A DNA stretch of 64,000 nt from Pseudomonas sp. stari2 (lineage in GTDB: Bacteria; Pseudomonadota; Gammaproteobacteria; Pseudomonadales; Pseudomonadaceae). The stretch covers positions 3,653,501 to 3,717,500 of the forward strand of contig NZ_CP099760.1 of assembly GCF_040760005.1 (NCBI RefSeq), written 5' to 3'. The notes below the pieces were generated by a model. The model searched no databases, was not told the origin of the DNA, and was given only the letters and a program-made list of their open reading frames with translations. Positions 1 to 7,983 of this stretch are shown here, piece after piece; position 1 is the first letter of the stretch; each line of letters begins with the position of its first letter. The position numbers and the translations under genes were made by a program.

Positions 1-366
1 CGCTTGCGCCAGCAGTGTGCACGACATGAAGAACCTCACGCGCTGGCCAGTCTTGGCGCCGTCGACAGTGCCTTGCACGCCGCGTCTCAAGTGCTGCGTG
101 TCAGTGCTCTGGACATCGACAGCGATCCCCACGCCTGCGCAGAACTGCTGGCCCGCCGCGTTCGCGCCGTGGTCGAAGCTACCGCCGAGCAGGTCATCCG
201 CGAGACCGGACGGGCACTCGGGGCCGGGCCGTTCTGCAAGGATCCGCACTTTGCCCGCCTGGCGGCCGACCTGCCGGTTTACCTGCGCCAGAGCCACGCC
301 GAACGAGATCTGGCGGCACTTGGCCAATTGACTGCGCAACAACCACGCGGGTGCTGGGCGTTATGA
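1..366 (+). CDS. acyl-CoA dehydrogenase family protein, C-terminal fragment
   Basis: The frame is open from the first base of the window and stops at 364-366, so only the last ~121 residues are visible. The residues GRALGAGPFCKD followed by HFARLAADLPVYLRQSHAERD are the C-terminal helix bundle seen in acyl-CoA dehydrogenase-like proteins, including the helix that ends close to the FAD. The catalytic base and nucleotide-binding segments lie outside the window, so the substrate cannot be judged. The stop codon overlaps the next start (ATGA at 363-366), which makes it the upstream member of a coupled operon with a PIG-L deacetylase, a methyltransferase and a glycosyltransferase. That company suggests a flavoprotein in a biosynthetic cluster rather than ordinary beta-oxidation; this is inference. 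Confidence 0.7.
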   Translation, partial: RLRQQCARHEEPHALASLGAVDSALHAASQVLRVSALDIDSDPHACAELLARRVRAVVEATAEQVIRETGRALGAGPFCKDPHFARLAADLPVYLRQSHAERDLAALGQLTAQQPRGCWAL

Positions 367-1121
367 AACGCAACCCGATCGTCGGCGAGGGAACCTCCCT
401 GCATGAATGGCAGGGCTCACGTCATCTGGCGGCGTTGGACAGTATCGATATTCTCGACCTGGTGCCGCCGGGATCGAGGGCCGTTGTGATTGCTCCACAC
501 CCGGACGACGAGATCCTGGGATGCGGCGGACTTCTGCAGTTGCTCGCTGCGGCGGGGCGAACACTTCAACTGATTTCGGTCACGGATGGCAGCGCCAGTC
601 ATCCCGGCTCGGATCGCTGGCCGGTGGAGCGCCTGAGCGTGGTGCGCCCGCAGGAATCCGCAGAAGCCCTGCGCCGCCTCGGCCTGCCCATGCACCAGTT
701 GCAATGGTTGCGTGGTGGCTTCCCCGACACGCAAGTCGCCGCGCGCGAGTCGATGCTGTGCGAATACCTGACTCACTACCTGCAACCCGACGACGTGATC
801 TTCACCACCTGGCGCGAGGACGGCCACAGCGACCACGAAGCCGTCGGCCGCGCCAGCATCAAAGCGGCGCAACACGTGGGCGCGATTTGCCACGAGCTGC
901 CGGTCTGGACCTGGCACTGGGCAACACCGGAAGACGCCATCGTGCCGTGGGAACGGGCGCGCAAAATCCTGCTCAGTCCGGCACAGGTCGCGCGCAAGCG
1001 TCACGCGGTGCACGCGTTTGCCAGCCAGCTGGAAGGCGATCCCGAAGCCGGCCTGCCACCAGTGCTCGCGCCCTATGTCATCGATCGACTGCTGCAACCG
1101 TTCGAGGTGGTCTTCCTGTGA
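363..1121 (+). CDS. PIG-L (LmbE-like) deacetylase, active-site motif intact
   Basis: A 252-residue member of the PIG-L/LmbE zinc-dependent deacetylase family, which removes N-acetyl groups from sugar-linked GlcNAc or related substrates. Near residue 44 it has APHPDDE, the family's metal-binding and catalytic motif: His and the second Asp bind zinc, the first Asp is the general base in MshB. A second region, WREDGHSDHEAVGRA, supplies the downstream His ligand. I chose ATG 363 because it overlaps the preceding stop by 4 nt; an upstream GTG at 351 would add four residues. It ends at TGA 1119-1121, overlapping the next gene's GTG start. Cytoplasmic, no signal peptide. The substrate is unknown; a methyltransferase and a glycosyltransferase downstream point to glycoconjugate tailoring. 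Confidence 0.85.
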   Translation: MKRNPIVGEGTSLHEWQGSRHLAALDSIDILDLVPPGSRAVVIAPHPDDEILGCGGLLQLLAAAGRTLQLISVTDGSASHPGSDRWPVERLSVVRPQESAEALRRLGLPMHQLQWLRGGFPDTQVAARESMLCEYLTHYLQPDDVIFTTWREDGHSDHEAVGRASIKAAQHVGAICHELPVWTWHWATPEDAIVPWERARKILLSPAQVARKRHAVHAFASQLEGDPEAGLPPVLAPYVIDRLLQPFEVVFL

Positions 1122-1717
1122 GTGTCGAGGATCGCTACTTCGAAGGCCTGTTCGCGGGCAACAACGACCCCTGGGGATTCCGCCAGCGCTGGTACGAGCA
1201 GCGCAAACGCCTCGTGACCCTGGCGGCCCTGCCCCGCCCGCACTACCGGGCAATCTTTGAACCGGGGTGCGCCAACGGTGAACTGGGTGCGGTGCTGGCC
1301 GAACGCTGCGATCGGCTGTTGTGCTGCGACACGAGTGCTGCCGCAGTCAATCTGGCGCGTACCCGGCTGAGCTTGTTCGACCACGCCGAGGTGCGTCACG
1401 GTCGTCTGCCTGACGACTGGCCCGAGGAAAAATTTGACCTGATCGTCTTCAGCGAAATCGGCTACTACCTGGACCGGCAGGATCTGACAGAGGTCATCCG
1501 TCACATCAGCGATTCGTTGACGGCGGACGGACAATTACTGGCCTGTCACTGGCGCCCCCCCATTGAAGGATGCCCGCTCAATGCCCGACAGGTTCACGAC
1601 CTGATTCACGAACAGTTGCACCTGCCGCGACTGGTCCTGCATCAGGAAGCGGATTTCCTGATTGAAGTCTGGAGCCGAGAACCCCGTTCGGTGGCCGCGC
1701 TTGAGGGGTTGCGATGA
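1118..1717 (+). CDS. SAM-dependent methyltransferase, NodS-like
   Basis: A 199-residue class I methyltransferase. EPGCANGELGAVLAERC near residues 47-63 is the glycine-rich SAM-binding loop, CCDTS follows as the acidic strand-2 end, and FDLIVFSEIGYYL is the motif-IV region. The arrangement resembles NodS-type N-methyltransferases acting on amino sugars. The start is GTG 1118, giving a 4-nt GTGA overlap with the PIG-L stop. The frame is open for a long way upstream, but that stretch is antisense-like low-complexity sequence on top of the PIG-L gene and is not part of the protein. A deacetylase immediately before an N-methyltransferase is the order expected if a freed amine is then methylated; this is inference. 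The stop overlaps the glycosyltransferase start. Confidence 0.8.
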   Translation: MSVEDRYFEGLFAGNNDPWGFRQRWYEQRKRLVTLAALPRPHYRAIFEPGCANGELGAVLAERCDRLLCCDTSAAAVNLARTRLSLFDHAEVRHGRLPDDWPEEKFDLIVFSEIGYYLDRQDLTEVIRHISDSLTADGQLLACHWRPPIEGCPLNARQVHDLIHEQLHLPRLVLHQEADFLIEVWSREPRSVAALEGLR

Positions 1718-2373
1718 TTGGCATCCTGATTCCCGCCCACAACGAAGAAGACTGGCTCGATGACTGCCTGTGCGCCGCCCTGCGCGCGGGTGACCATCCT
1801 TTGCTGGCGGGTGAACCGGTGGAAATCCTGGTGGTGCTCGATAGTTGCACCGATCGTTCGGCGCACATCGTCAGTCAGTACCCGGTGCTAGCGCTGAGCA
1901 TCGACGCACGCAACGTCGGGCAGGCTCGCGCCATAGGCGCCCAACAACTGCTTGAACGCGGTGCGCGCTGGATTGCCTGTTCGGACGCCGACAGCCGTGT
2001 CGCCGAAGACTGGTTGGTGGCACAACTGGGGCTGGGCATGGATGCCGTGTGTGGCACGGTGACGGTCGAGCATTGGCATGAGTCGTTCGATGAAGCGGCG
2101 CAGATTCGCTATCACGGTGATTACCAGGCTTGCGAAGGTCATCGGCACATCCATGGCGCCAATCTGGGTGTCAGCGCGCAAGCCTACGTCCGCGCCGGCG
2201 GATTCGAACCGTTGCCCTGTGATGAGGATGTGCAACTGGTCCGACAACTGGAGCGTAGCGGGGCCAGCATCGCCTGGAGCCACCGCCCGCAGGTCGTTAC
2301 CAGCACCCGTCTGGACAGTCGGGCACGCGGTGGTTTTGGCGACTATCTGCGACACTTGGCACAGACTGAATAA
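1714..2373 (+). CDS. GT2-family glycosyltransferase
   Basis: A 219-residue GT-A fold transferase without membrane segments. IGILIPAHNEEDWLDDCL at the N terminus is the classical family 2 nucleotide-binding start, ILVVLDSCTDRS follows, and ACSDADSRV near residue 90 supplies the DxD-type metal/nucleotide-sugar site. HGANLGVSAQAYVRAGGF and CDEDVQL give the acceptor-side ED motif. The protein is short for GT2 and lacks the C-terminal membrane helices of polymerising members, so it probably adds one sugar to a soluble or lipid acceptor. The start ATG 1714 overlaps the methyltransferase stop (ATGA), so the acyl-CoA dehydrogenase, PIG-L, methyltransferase and glycosyltransferase genes are coupled. 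Neither donor nor acceptor can be read from the sequence. Confidence 0.82.
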   Translation: MIGILIPAHNEEDWLDDCLCAALRAGDHPLLAGEPVEILVVLDSCTDRSAHIVSQYPVLALSIDARNVGQARAIGAQQLLERGARWIACSDADSRVAEDWLVAQLGLGMDAVCGTVTVEHWHESFDEAAQIRYHGDYQACEGHRHIHGANLGVSAQAYVRAGGFEPLPCDEDVQLVRQLERSGASIAWSHRPQVVTSTRLDSRARGGFGDYLRHLAQTE

Positions 2374-2547
2374 AAAAAACCGGAGCAGATTGATCTGCGA
2401 CGCGACGAACCGTGCGTCTTGAGCAATACTCAGCATCGCGGCAATCCAGGGTTCGGAGCGCTGCAGAGTTATCAACCAGCCTTCACGGGTCAGACACGCG
2501 TTGCCGTGGGTGACTGAAGGCCAGACTCAACAAGGACGTCCTGCCCC

Positions 2548-3309
2548 ATGAAACCGTTATCTCTCAGCGACAGCGGCCTGCCGGCGCAAATCTGGAACAG
2601 CGCCGCGCAACTCGACAACATCCCTGTCATCAACACCCATAGCCTCGTACCACCCGGCGCTCGCGCGGTGGTCATTGCGCCACATCCTGGTGACGAAGTG
2701 GTGACCTGCGGCGGCCTGCTGCAACTGTTGTCCTCTCTGGGCCATCCGCTGCAATTGCTCTCGATCACTGACGGCAGCGCCAGCCATCCCGGCTCGCGCC
2801 AGTGGTCGGAAAAGCGCCTGAGCGTGTTCCGCCCCCAGGAAAGCGTCGAAGCCCTGCGTCGCCTGGGGCTGCCGATGCACAGCCTGAAATGGGTGCGCGG
2901 CGGTTTCACCGACAATGCCCTGTTTGAACAGGAAACCCAACTGACCGAATTCATCTCGCGTTACCTGCGACCCGGCGACGTGGTGTTCAGTACCTGGTGC
3001 GAGGACGGTACCGCCGATCATGAAGTGGTCGGTCGGGCCAGCGCAAAAGCCGCACGACTGGCCGGTGCCAGCTACCACGATGTGCCGGTCTGGGCCTGGC
3101 ACTGGCCAGAACGCGATCAGGCACAGATCCCCTGGCACCGCGCGCGCAAGCTGCGCCTCGATACCTGGACCGTCGCGCGCAAGAGCCACGCCACCCACGC
3201 CTATGCCAGCCAGTTGAACGGCGAACCGGCCATCGGTATTGCACCGTTGTTGCCCAAGGCTATTCTGGAGCGCATGCGCCTGCCTTATGAAATTGTCTTC
3301 GTGGATTGA
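2548..3309 (+). CDS. PIG-L family paralogue with HPGDE instead of HPDDE
   Basis: A 253-residue protein that aligns end to end with the PIG-L protein at 363-1121 and shares long identical stretches, for example DGSASHPGSRQWSEKRLSV against DGSASHPGSDRWPVERLSV. Its active-site motif reads APHPGDE (codons CCA CAT CCT GGT GAC GAA): the first Asp, the general base in characterised relatives, is Gly, while the zinc-binding His and second Asp are kept. The downstream DGTADHEVVGRA segment is also conserved. It lies 174 nt after the glycosyltransferase. The simplest readings are a metal-binding but catalytically weak or non-hydrolytic paralogue, or an enzyme using another base. A sequencing error in one codon cannot be excluded from the window alone. 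Confidence 0.82.
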   Translation: MKPLSLSDSGLPAQIWNSAAQLDNIPVINTHSLVPPGARAVVIAPHPGDEVVTCGGLLQLLSSLGHPLQLLSITDGSASHPGSRQWSEKRLSVFRPQESVEALRRLGLPMHSLKWVRGGFTDNALFEQETQLTEFISRYLRPGDVVFSTWCEDGTADHEVVGRASAKAARLAGASYHDVPVWAWHWPERDQAQIPWHRARKLRLDTWTVARKSHATHAYASQLNGEPAIGIAPLLPKAILERMRLPYEIVFVD

Positions 3310-3312
3310 AGG

Positions 3313-3355
3313 CCGGGGCGCGTGCAGTCACTCAATGTGAACTGCCCGCGCCCGG
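3313..3355. terminator. imperfect hairpin after the PIG-L paralogue
   Basis: Arms CCGGGGCGCGTGCAGTCAC (3313-3331) and GTGAACTGCCCGCGCCCGG (3337-3355) pair imperfectly around a 5-nt loop. No T-run follows, so this may be a Rho-associated or stabilising hairpin rather than a canonical intrinsic terminator. It separates the PIG-L module from the downstream gene. Confidence 0.35.
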
Positions 3356-3397
3356 ATCAGTCGCATGAAAAGACACTCATGATTCAGAGGAGCGACC

Positions 3398-4195
3398 GTG
3401 TCCAGCGACCCCAAGCGTCATGTCATCGACGCACAGCCCTCGAACCCGTCGACCATCCACCGACTGCGGGTATTGACGGTCAACACGCACAAGGGTTTTA
3501 CCGCACTCAACCGGCGTTTCATTCTTCCGGAGCTGCGTGAGGCCGTGCGCAGCACCAGCGCCGATCTGGTGTTTCTTCAGGAAGTGGTGGGCGAACACGA
3601 ACGGCATTCGAACCGCTACAACGAGTGGCCGCAAACCTCGCAATACGAATTTCTCGCCGACAGCATGTGGAGCGATTTCGCCTACGGGCGCAATGCCGTC
3701 TACCCCGACGGCCACCACGGCAACGCCCTGCTGTCCAAGTACCCGATCCGCGAATACCGCAACCTCGATGTCTCGATCACCGGACCGGAACGCCGTGGTC
3801 TGCTGCACTGCGTGCTGGATGTGCCGGGGCATGCTGAAGTTCATGCGATATGCGTGCACTTGAGCCTGCTCGAAAGCCATCGTCAATTGCAGCTGCAACT
3901 GCTCTGTCAGTTGCTCGAATCCTTGCACGAGGATGCGCCGGTGATCATCGCCGGCGACTTCAATGACTGGCAGATGCAGGGCAACCTCACCCTCTCCCGC
4001 CGCGACTACTTGCACGAAGCGTTCGAGCGTCATCACGGCCGGCCGGCCAAGACCTACCCGGCGCGCTTCCCGCTACTGCGACTGGACCGGGTCTACTTGC
4101 GCAACGCCAGCAGCCACGACCCGCAGATTCTGGGCAACAAGCCCTGGACGCATTTATCGGACCACCTGCCGCTGGCGGTCGAGGTGCATCTGTAG
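3398..4195 (+). CDS. endonuclease/exonuclease/phosphatase (EEP) family protein
   Basis: A 265-residue EEP-fold hydrolase (DNase I/APE1/sphingomyelinase superfamily). Successive family motifs are visible: LTVNTHKGF near residue 27, [10 protein letters not shown] near 57 with the metal-binding Glu, [10 protein letters not shown], an HLS region near residue 155, IIAGDFNDW near 186 (the GDFN metal/phosphate site) and [12 protein letters not shown] at the end, where SDH carries the catalytic His. There is no signal peptide, so it should act in the cytoplasm on a phosphodiester or phosphate ester. The start is GTG 3398 behind AGAGGAG; no better ATG is in frame. Proteins of this type often sit next to cardiolipin synthase-like genes in Pseudomonas, but no such neighbour is present in this window. 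Confidence 0.82.
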   Translation: MSSDPKRHVIDAQPSNPSTIHRLRVLTVNTHKGFTALNRRFILPELREAVRSTSADLVFLQEVVGEHERHSNRYNEWPQTSQYEFLADSMWSDFAYGRNAVYPDGHHGNALLSKYPIREYRNLDVSITGPERRGLLHCVLDVPGHAEVHAICVHLSLLESHRQLQLQLLCQLLESLHEDAPVIIAGDFNDWQMQGNLTLSRRDYLHEAFERHHGRPAKTYPARFPLLRLDRVYLRNASSHDPQILGNKPWTHLSDHLPLAVEVHL

Positions 4196-4626
4196 TTCGA
4201 CCGCGCCACGAGTGTCTGCGCCAACATCGACTACAGTCGCAATATTGACAGTAATGACTAGCGTGGCCCGACAGGAAATCTGGGCGTTGGCATCAGTTGG
4301 AAAGCCGATAGCAGGCTAAGCAAATGCTCTGTTTCGCGGTTCCGGGTGTGTTTTACCTTGCAAACAACAACTTAGATATGTGCAGAAAAACAAACACTTG
4401 TGACCTATGATTTAGCCATACCGCTTATCGTCCAATTTCTTGACGCAGGAACATCGGTCTTCTTAGCTCTACCTTACTACCCCCGGAAACACTACTCGGG
4501 GCGGGCCTTCGGACACTCGTTAAAACGGGTGGCTGCGGGTTCGCCTCGCTCCATTCGGTCGCCCCTCGTTCGGGGTAGGAGAGACGCCAAGGCGAGATAC
4601 CACATGCGCTAGCAAGGTAGATCTTC
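4196..4626. other. 431-nt intergenic leader, AT-richer than its surroundings
   Basis: No gene is supported here. The stretch 4310-4460 is clearly richer in A/T than the flanking genes. Between about 4480 and 4590 it contains hairpin-prone segments: CCCCGG around 4481-4486 with TCGGGG near 4497-4502, and CCCC-TCGTT-CGGGG at about 4562-4574. A 71-codon open frame at 4400-4612 has no ribosome binding site and no recognisable features. The most likely content is the promoter and a structured 5' leader for the autotransporter-type gene at 4627. Confidence 0.4.
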
Positions 4627-5697
4627 ATGAAAACCTCACTCACCCCACACGAGATCAAAATCACCTTTTGCACTGTTTCAAGCTCTATCCTGCTGTGCTC
4701 ATCCATGGAGGCGCAGGCGGGTCCTGTGGCGGATGAGACTACGCCCTGGTATCGCCAGGACGTGCCGATCCTGACCCTGCCCGCGACCGTCATCACTCCC
4801 GATCCGCAACACTTGAGCCCGCGCCCCGACCTGCGCGGCAACTACCTGATCACCGAAGACCTTGCCCCCTCGGTCTGGGATCAACTCTACGGACAGGCCT
4901 CTCGCCAGGCACAGACCGACATCCTCAACCCCGGGTCCGCGACGCCAGGTGGTGGAGAGTTCAAAGGGCCGCCGGTACTGACCCTGCAAGGCAGCAGCGG
5001 CCAGACCCAACGGATCGGCCTGATCGGCGGCCTGAATCAGATCCAGGGCAACGGCAGCCGCCTGATCGTCAACCGCGCCCTCGCCGATCCGACCACCGAC
5101 ACCCTCAACCTGCAAGGCCAGAGCCTCGGCGCCTATTACAGCCTGATCGGGTCCGAAGGCTGGCACGTCGACCTGTCGGCCAGCGGTGGCCGGGTCAGCG
5201 GCTTCAGCCGCAATGAACAGGGTGCGCGACTGGCTACTGAGGGCAGCGCGATGACGTTCTCGGTGGAGGGCGGCTTCCCGATCGGCCTGAGCGAAAACTG
5301 GGTAGTCGAGCCACAGGCGCAGTTGATCAATCAGCGAATCACCCTCGACACGCCTTACGCGGGCTCGGGCAACGCTTCATCGACTGATATTTCGTCCTGG
5401 AGCGGCCGGGTCGGCGCCCGCCTCAAAGGCAGTTACGATTTAAGCGGCCTGCCCGTGGAACCTTACGTGCGCACCAACCTCTGGCACACGGTTTACACCG
5501 GTAACGCGGTGACCCTCGATCAGGTGGACAAAATCAGCAGCAGCCGCAAGTCCTCGACGGTGGAACTCGGTCTGGGTCTGGTGGCGAAGGTCACGCCGTC
5601 AGTAAGTCTGTACGTCAGCGCCGACTACAGCAGTGATGTGGATGACAACGATCTGAACGGGTTGATCGGCAGTCTGGGGGTGCGGATGCGCTGGTAA
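4627..5697 (+). CDS. autotransporter-type outer-membrane beta-barrel protein, short
   Basis: A 356-residue protein with an N-terminal export signal ending near SSMEAQA. Most of the remainder matches an autotransporter-like barrel: alternating amphipathic strands such as GWHVDLSASGGRVSGF, WVVEPQAQLINQRITL, WSGRVGARLKGSYDL and VSLYVSADYSSDV, ending in GSLGVRMRW with a C-terminal aromatic residue as required for BAM insertion. The segment before the barrel is only about 100 residues, so there is no large passenger; this is either a barrel-only family member or a remnant of a longer autotransporter. The start is ATG 4627; the preceding GCAAGGTAGATCTTC offers a weak ribosome site. It is monocistronic and ends 14 nt before a strong palindrome. 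Confidence 0.75.
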   Translation: MKTSLTPHEIKITFCTVSSSILLCSSMEAQAGPVADETTPWYRQDVPILTLPATVITPDPQHLSPRPDLRGNYLITEDLAPSVWDQLYGQASRQAQTDILNPGSATPGGGEFKGPPVLTLQGSSGQTQRIGLIGGLNQIQGNGSRLIVNRALADPTTDTLNLQGQSLGAYYSLIGSEGWHVDLSASGGRVSGFSRNEQGARLATEGSAMTFSVEGGFPIGLSENWVVEPQAQLINQRITLDTPYAGSGNASSTDISSWSGRVGARLKGSYDLSGLPVEPYVRTNLWHTVYTGNAVTLDQVDKISSSRKSSTVELGLGLVAKVTPSVSLYVSADYSSDVDDNDLNGLIGSLGVRMRW

Positions 5698-5711
5698 GGA
5701 CGCCCCGCTTC

Positions 5712-5742
5712 CCTGCGGGAGCAAGCCATTTGCTCCCGCAGG
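5712..5742. terminator. 13-bp perfect palindrome between convergent genes
   Basis: CCTGCGGGAGCAA (5712-5724) pairs perfectly with TTGCTCCCGCAGG (5730-5742) around the loop GCCAT. It lies between the autotransporter stop (5697) and the glgB stop (5750). Because it is symmetrical it could end transcripts on both strands. The sequence is also of the Pseudomonas REP type. Confidence 0.6.
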
Positions 5743-5749
5743 TTTATCA

Positions 5750-7981
5750 TCAACCCTCGGGCTTGAGAATCAACACCGCCAGCGGCGGCAGGTTCAGCTC
5801 CAGCGACAACGCCTGACCATGGCTCGGTACATCTTCGGTGAACGCCCCACCACCGTTGCCATAGTTGGAGCCGGCATACGTATCGGCGTCACTGTTGAGC
5901 AGCTCCTTCCAGCGCCCGGCAAACGGCACGCCCACCCGGTACGACTGACGCGGCACTGGCGTGAAGTTGGCCACCACCAGCACCGGCGTCCCCTCCTTGC
6001 TCCAGCGCAGCCAGGCGTAGACACTGTTGATCGCATCGTCACCGATCAGCCACTGAAACCCTTGCGGCGCATCGTCCTGCTCGTGCAGGGCCGGCTCTTC
6101 GCGGTACAACCGGTTCAGATCGCCAACCAGTTTCTGCACGCCTTTGTGCTCGGAGTACTGGAGCAGATACCAGTCAAGTTGCTGATCGTGATTCCACTCG
6201 CGCCACTGGCCGAACTCGCAGCCCATGAACAGCAGCTTCTTGCCCGGATGGGTCCACATGAAGCTCAGATAGGCGCGCAGGTTGGCGAATTTCTGCCAGC
6301 GGTCGCCGGGCATCTTGTCGATTAGCGAGTGCTTGCCGTGCACCACTTCGTCGTGGGAAATCGGCAGGATGAAACGCTCGGACCAGGCGTACACCAGACC
6401 AAAACTCAACTCGTTGTGATGATGGGCGCGGTACACCGGGTCCTGCTGAATGTAGTGCAGCGAATCGTGCATCCAGCCCATGTTCCATTTGTAGGCGAAA
6501 CCGAGCCCGCCCTGCTGGGTGCTCTGGCTGACACCCGGCCACGCCGTGGACTCCTCGGCGATCACCAGCGCGCCCGGAGCTTCCAGCGCTACTACGTCGT
6601 TCAAGTGGCGAAGGAAATCGATGGCTTCCAGATTCTCGCGACCGCCATGCCGATTGGGCACCCACTCCCCGGCCTTGCGCGAATAGTCGCGATACAGCAT
6701 CGACGCCACCGCATCGACCCGCAGCCCGTCGACGTGGAAATGCTTCAGCCAGTGCAACGCCGACGCCAGCATGTAGCCGTGCACTTCGGTGCGGCCCAGG
6801 TTGTAGATCAGCGTGTCCCAGTCCTGATGGAAACCTTCCAGCGGATTGCCATATTCGTACAGTGCAGTGCCGTCGAATTGCGCCAGGCCATGGGTATCGG
6901 TCGGAAAATGCGCCGGCACCCAGTCGAGAATCACCCCGATACCGGCCTGATGGCAGGCGTTGACGAACGCAGCGAATTCATCCGGCGTGCCGTAACGCGC
7001 ACTCGGCGCGAATTGCGACAGCAGCTGATAACCCCAGGAACCGCCGAACGGGTGCTCCATGATCGGCATCAGTTCGATGTGGGTGAAGCCCAGCTCCTTC
7101 ACGTAGGGAATCAGCCGCGCGGCCAGCTCCGGCCAGGTGTACTGACGCGCCACTTCGCCGAGATCGTCGAGTTCACATTGCCAGGATCCGGCATGCAGTT
7201 CGTAGATCGACAGCGGCGCATTGTGTTGCTGGCGCTCGCGGCGGCCGGTCATCCAGTCCTGATCCTGCCAGTCGATCTGCAGCGGCGAGGCGACTTTCGA
7301 CGCAGTGTCCGGCGGCAGACTGGTGGCCAGCGCCATCGGGTCGGCCTTCAGCGGCAGGATGCCGTGGGACCCGAGGATTTCGTACTTGTACAGCTCCCCC
7401 GCTTGCAGGCGCGGAATGAACAACTCCCACACGCCGGACGGATGCCGCAAGCGCATCGGGTGCCGGCGTCCGTCCCAGACGTTGAAGTCGCCGACCACCG
7501 ATACCCGTCGGGCATTCGGTGCCCACACGGCAAAGCGCACACCGTCGACGCCATCGACGGTTTTCAGCTGCGCGCCGAGACAACTGCTGAGGTCGCGGTG
7601 ATTGCCTTCGGCAAAAAGGTACAGGTCCATTTCACCGAGCAACTGACCAAAGCTGTAGGGATCTTCCGCAACCTGTTCGCCACCCGCCCAACGGGTACGC
7701 AACAGGTAGGGCCGCGTGTCCTCGAAATGGCCGACGAACAGCCCCGGTGTTTCGGTAGCCTCCAGCGGACCACGCTCTTCGCCACTGTGTTTATCCAGTA
7801 CCGAAACGCTTAACGCGCCGGGCAGATACGCCCGGATGAACTGCCCGCCGGCACCATCGCCGTGGGGCCCGAGAATGGAAAACGGGTCCTGATGTTCTGC
7901 GCGCACCAGGGCATCGATGTCCCTCGCCCCGGGCAGCAAACGCTCTTTAACTTGACCCTGTTCCTTGTTCGAGAAACTCAT
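5750..7981 (-). CDS. glgB: 1,4-alpha-glucan branching enzyme GlgB
   Basis: A 743-residue GH13 branching enzyme that introduces alpha-1,6 branches into linear alpha-1,4-glucan in the cytoplasm. It has the N-terminal carbohydrate-binding modules ([21 protein letters not shown] near 147-167), then the catalytic barrel with GH13 motifs DWVPAHF (353-359), [15 protein letters not shown] with nucleophile Asp423, IAEEST with acid Glu476, and SHDEVVHGK with His543-Asp544. Length and order are normal for GlgB. The ATG at 7981 lies 2 nt after the treS stop, so it is the last gene of glgE-treS-glgB. Here GlgB would branch the linear glucan that GlgE builds from maltose 1-phosphate. Transcription should end at the palindrome at 5712-5742. 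Confidence 0.97.
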   Translation of the reverse strand: MSFSNKEQGQVKERLLPGARDIDALVRAEHQDPFSILGPHGDGAGGQFIRAYLPGALSVSVLDKHSGEERGPLEATETPGLFVGHFEDTRPYLLRTRWAGGEQVAEDPYSFGQLLGEMDLYLFAEGNHRDLSSCLGAQLKTVDGVDGVRFAVWAPNARRVSVVGDFNVWDGRRHPMRLRHPSGVWELFIPRLQAGELYKYEILGSHGILPLKADPMALATSLPPDTASKVASPLQIDWQDQDWMTGRRERQQHNAPLSIYELHAGSWQCELDDLGEVARQYTWPELAARLIPYVKELGFTHIELMPIMEHPFGGSWGYQLLSQFAPSARYGTPDEFAAFVNACHQAGIGVILDWVPAHFPTDTHGLAQFDGTALYEYGNPLEGFHQDWDTLIYNLGRTEVHGYMLASALHWLKHFHVDGLRVDAVASMLYRDYSRKAGEWVPNRHGGRENLEAIDFLRHLNDVVALEAPGALVIAEESTAWPGVSQSTQQGGLGFAYKWNMGWMHDSLHYIQQDPVYRAHHHNELSFGLVYAWSERFILPISHDEVVHGKHSLIDKMPGDRWQKFANLRAYLSFMWTHPGKKLLFMGCEFGQWREWNHDQQLDWYLLQYSEHKGVQKLVGDLNRLYREEPALHEQDDAPQGFQWLIGDDAINSVYAWLRWSKEGTPVLVVANFTPVPRQSYRVGVPFAGRWKELLNSDADTYAGSNYGNGGGAFTEDVPSHGQALSLELNLPPLAVLILKPEG

Positions 7982-7983
7982 GA

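Noticed and set aside
407..1117. N-terminal extension of the methyltransferase frame back to 407
   Set aside because: It overlaps the PIG-L gene in another frame and reads as Arg/Pro-rich noise; GTG 1118 gives the family N terminus and a coupled start.
4400..4612. 71-codon open frame before the autotransporter
   Set aside because: No ribosome site and no domain; it overlaps hairpin-forming leader sequence.
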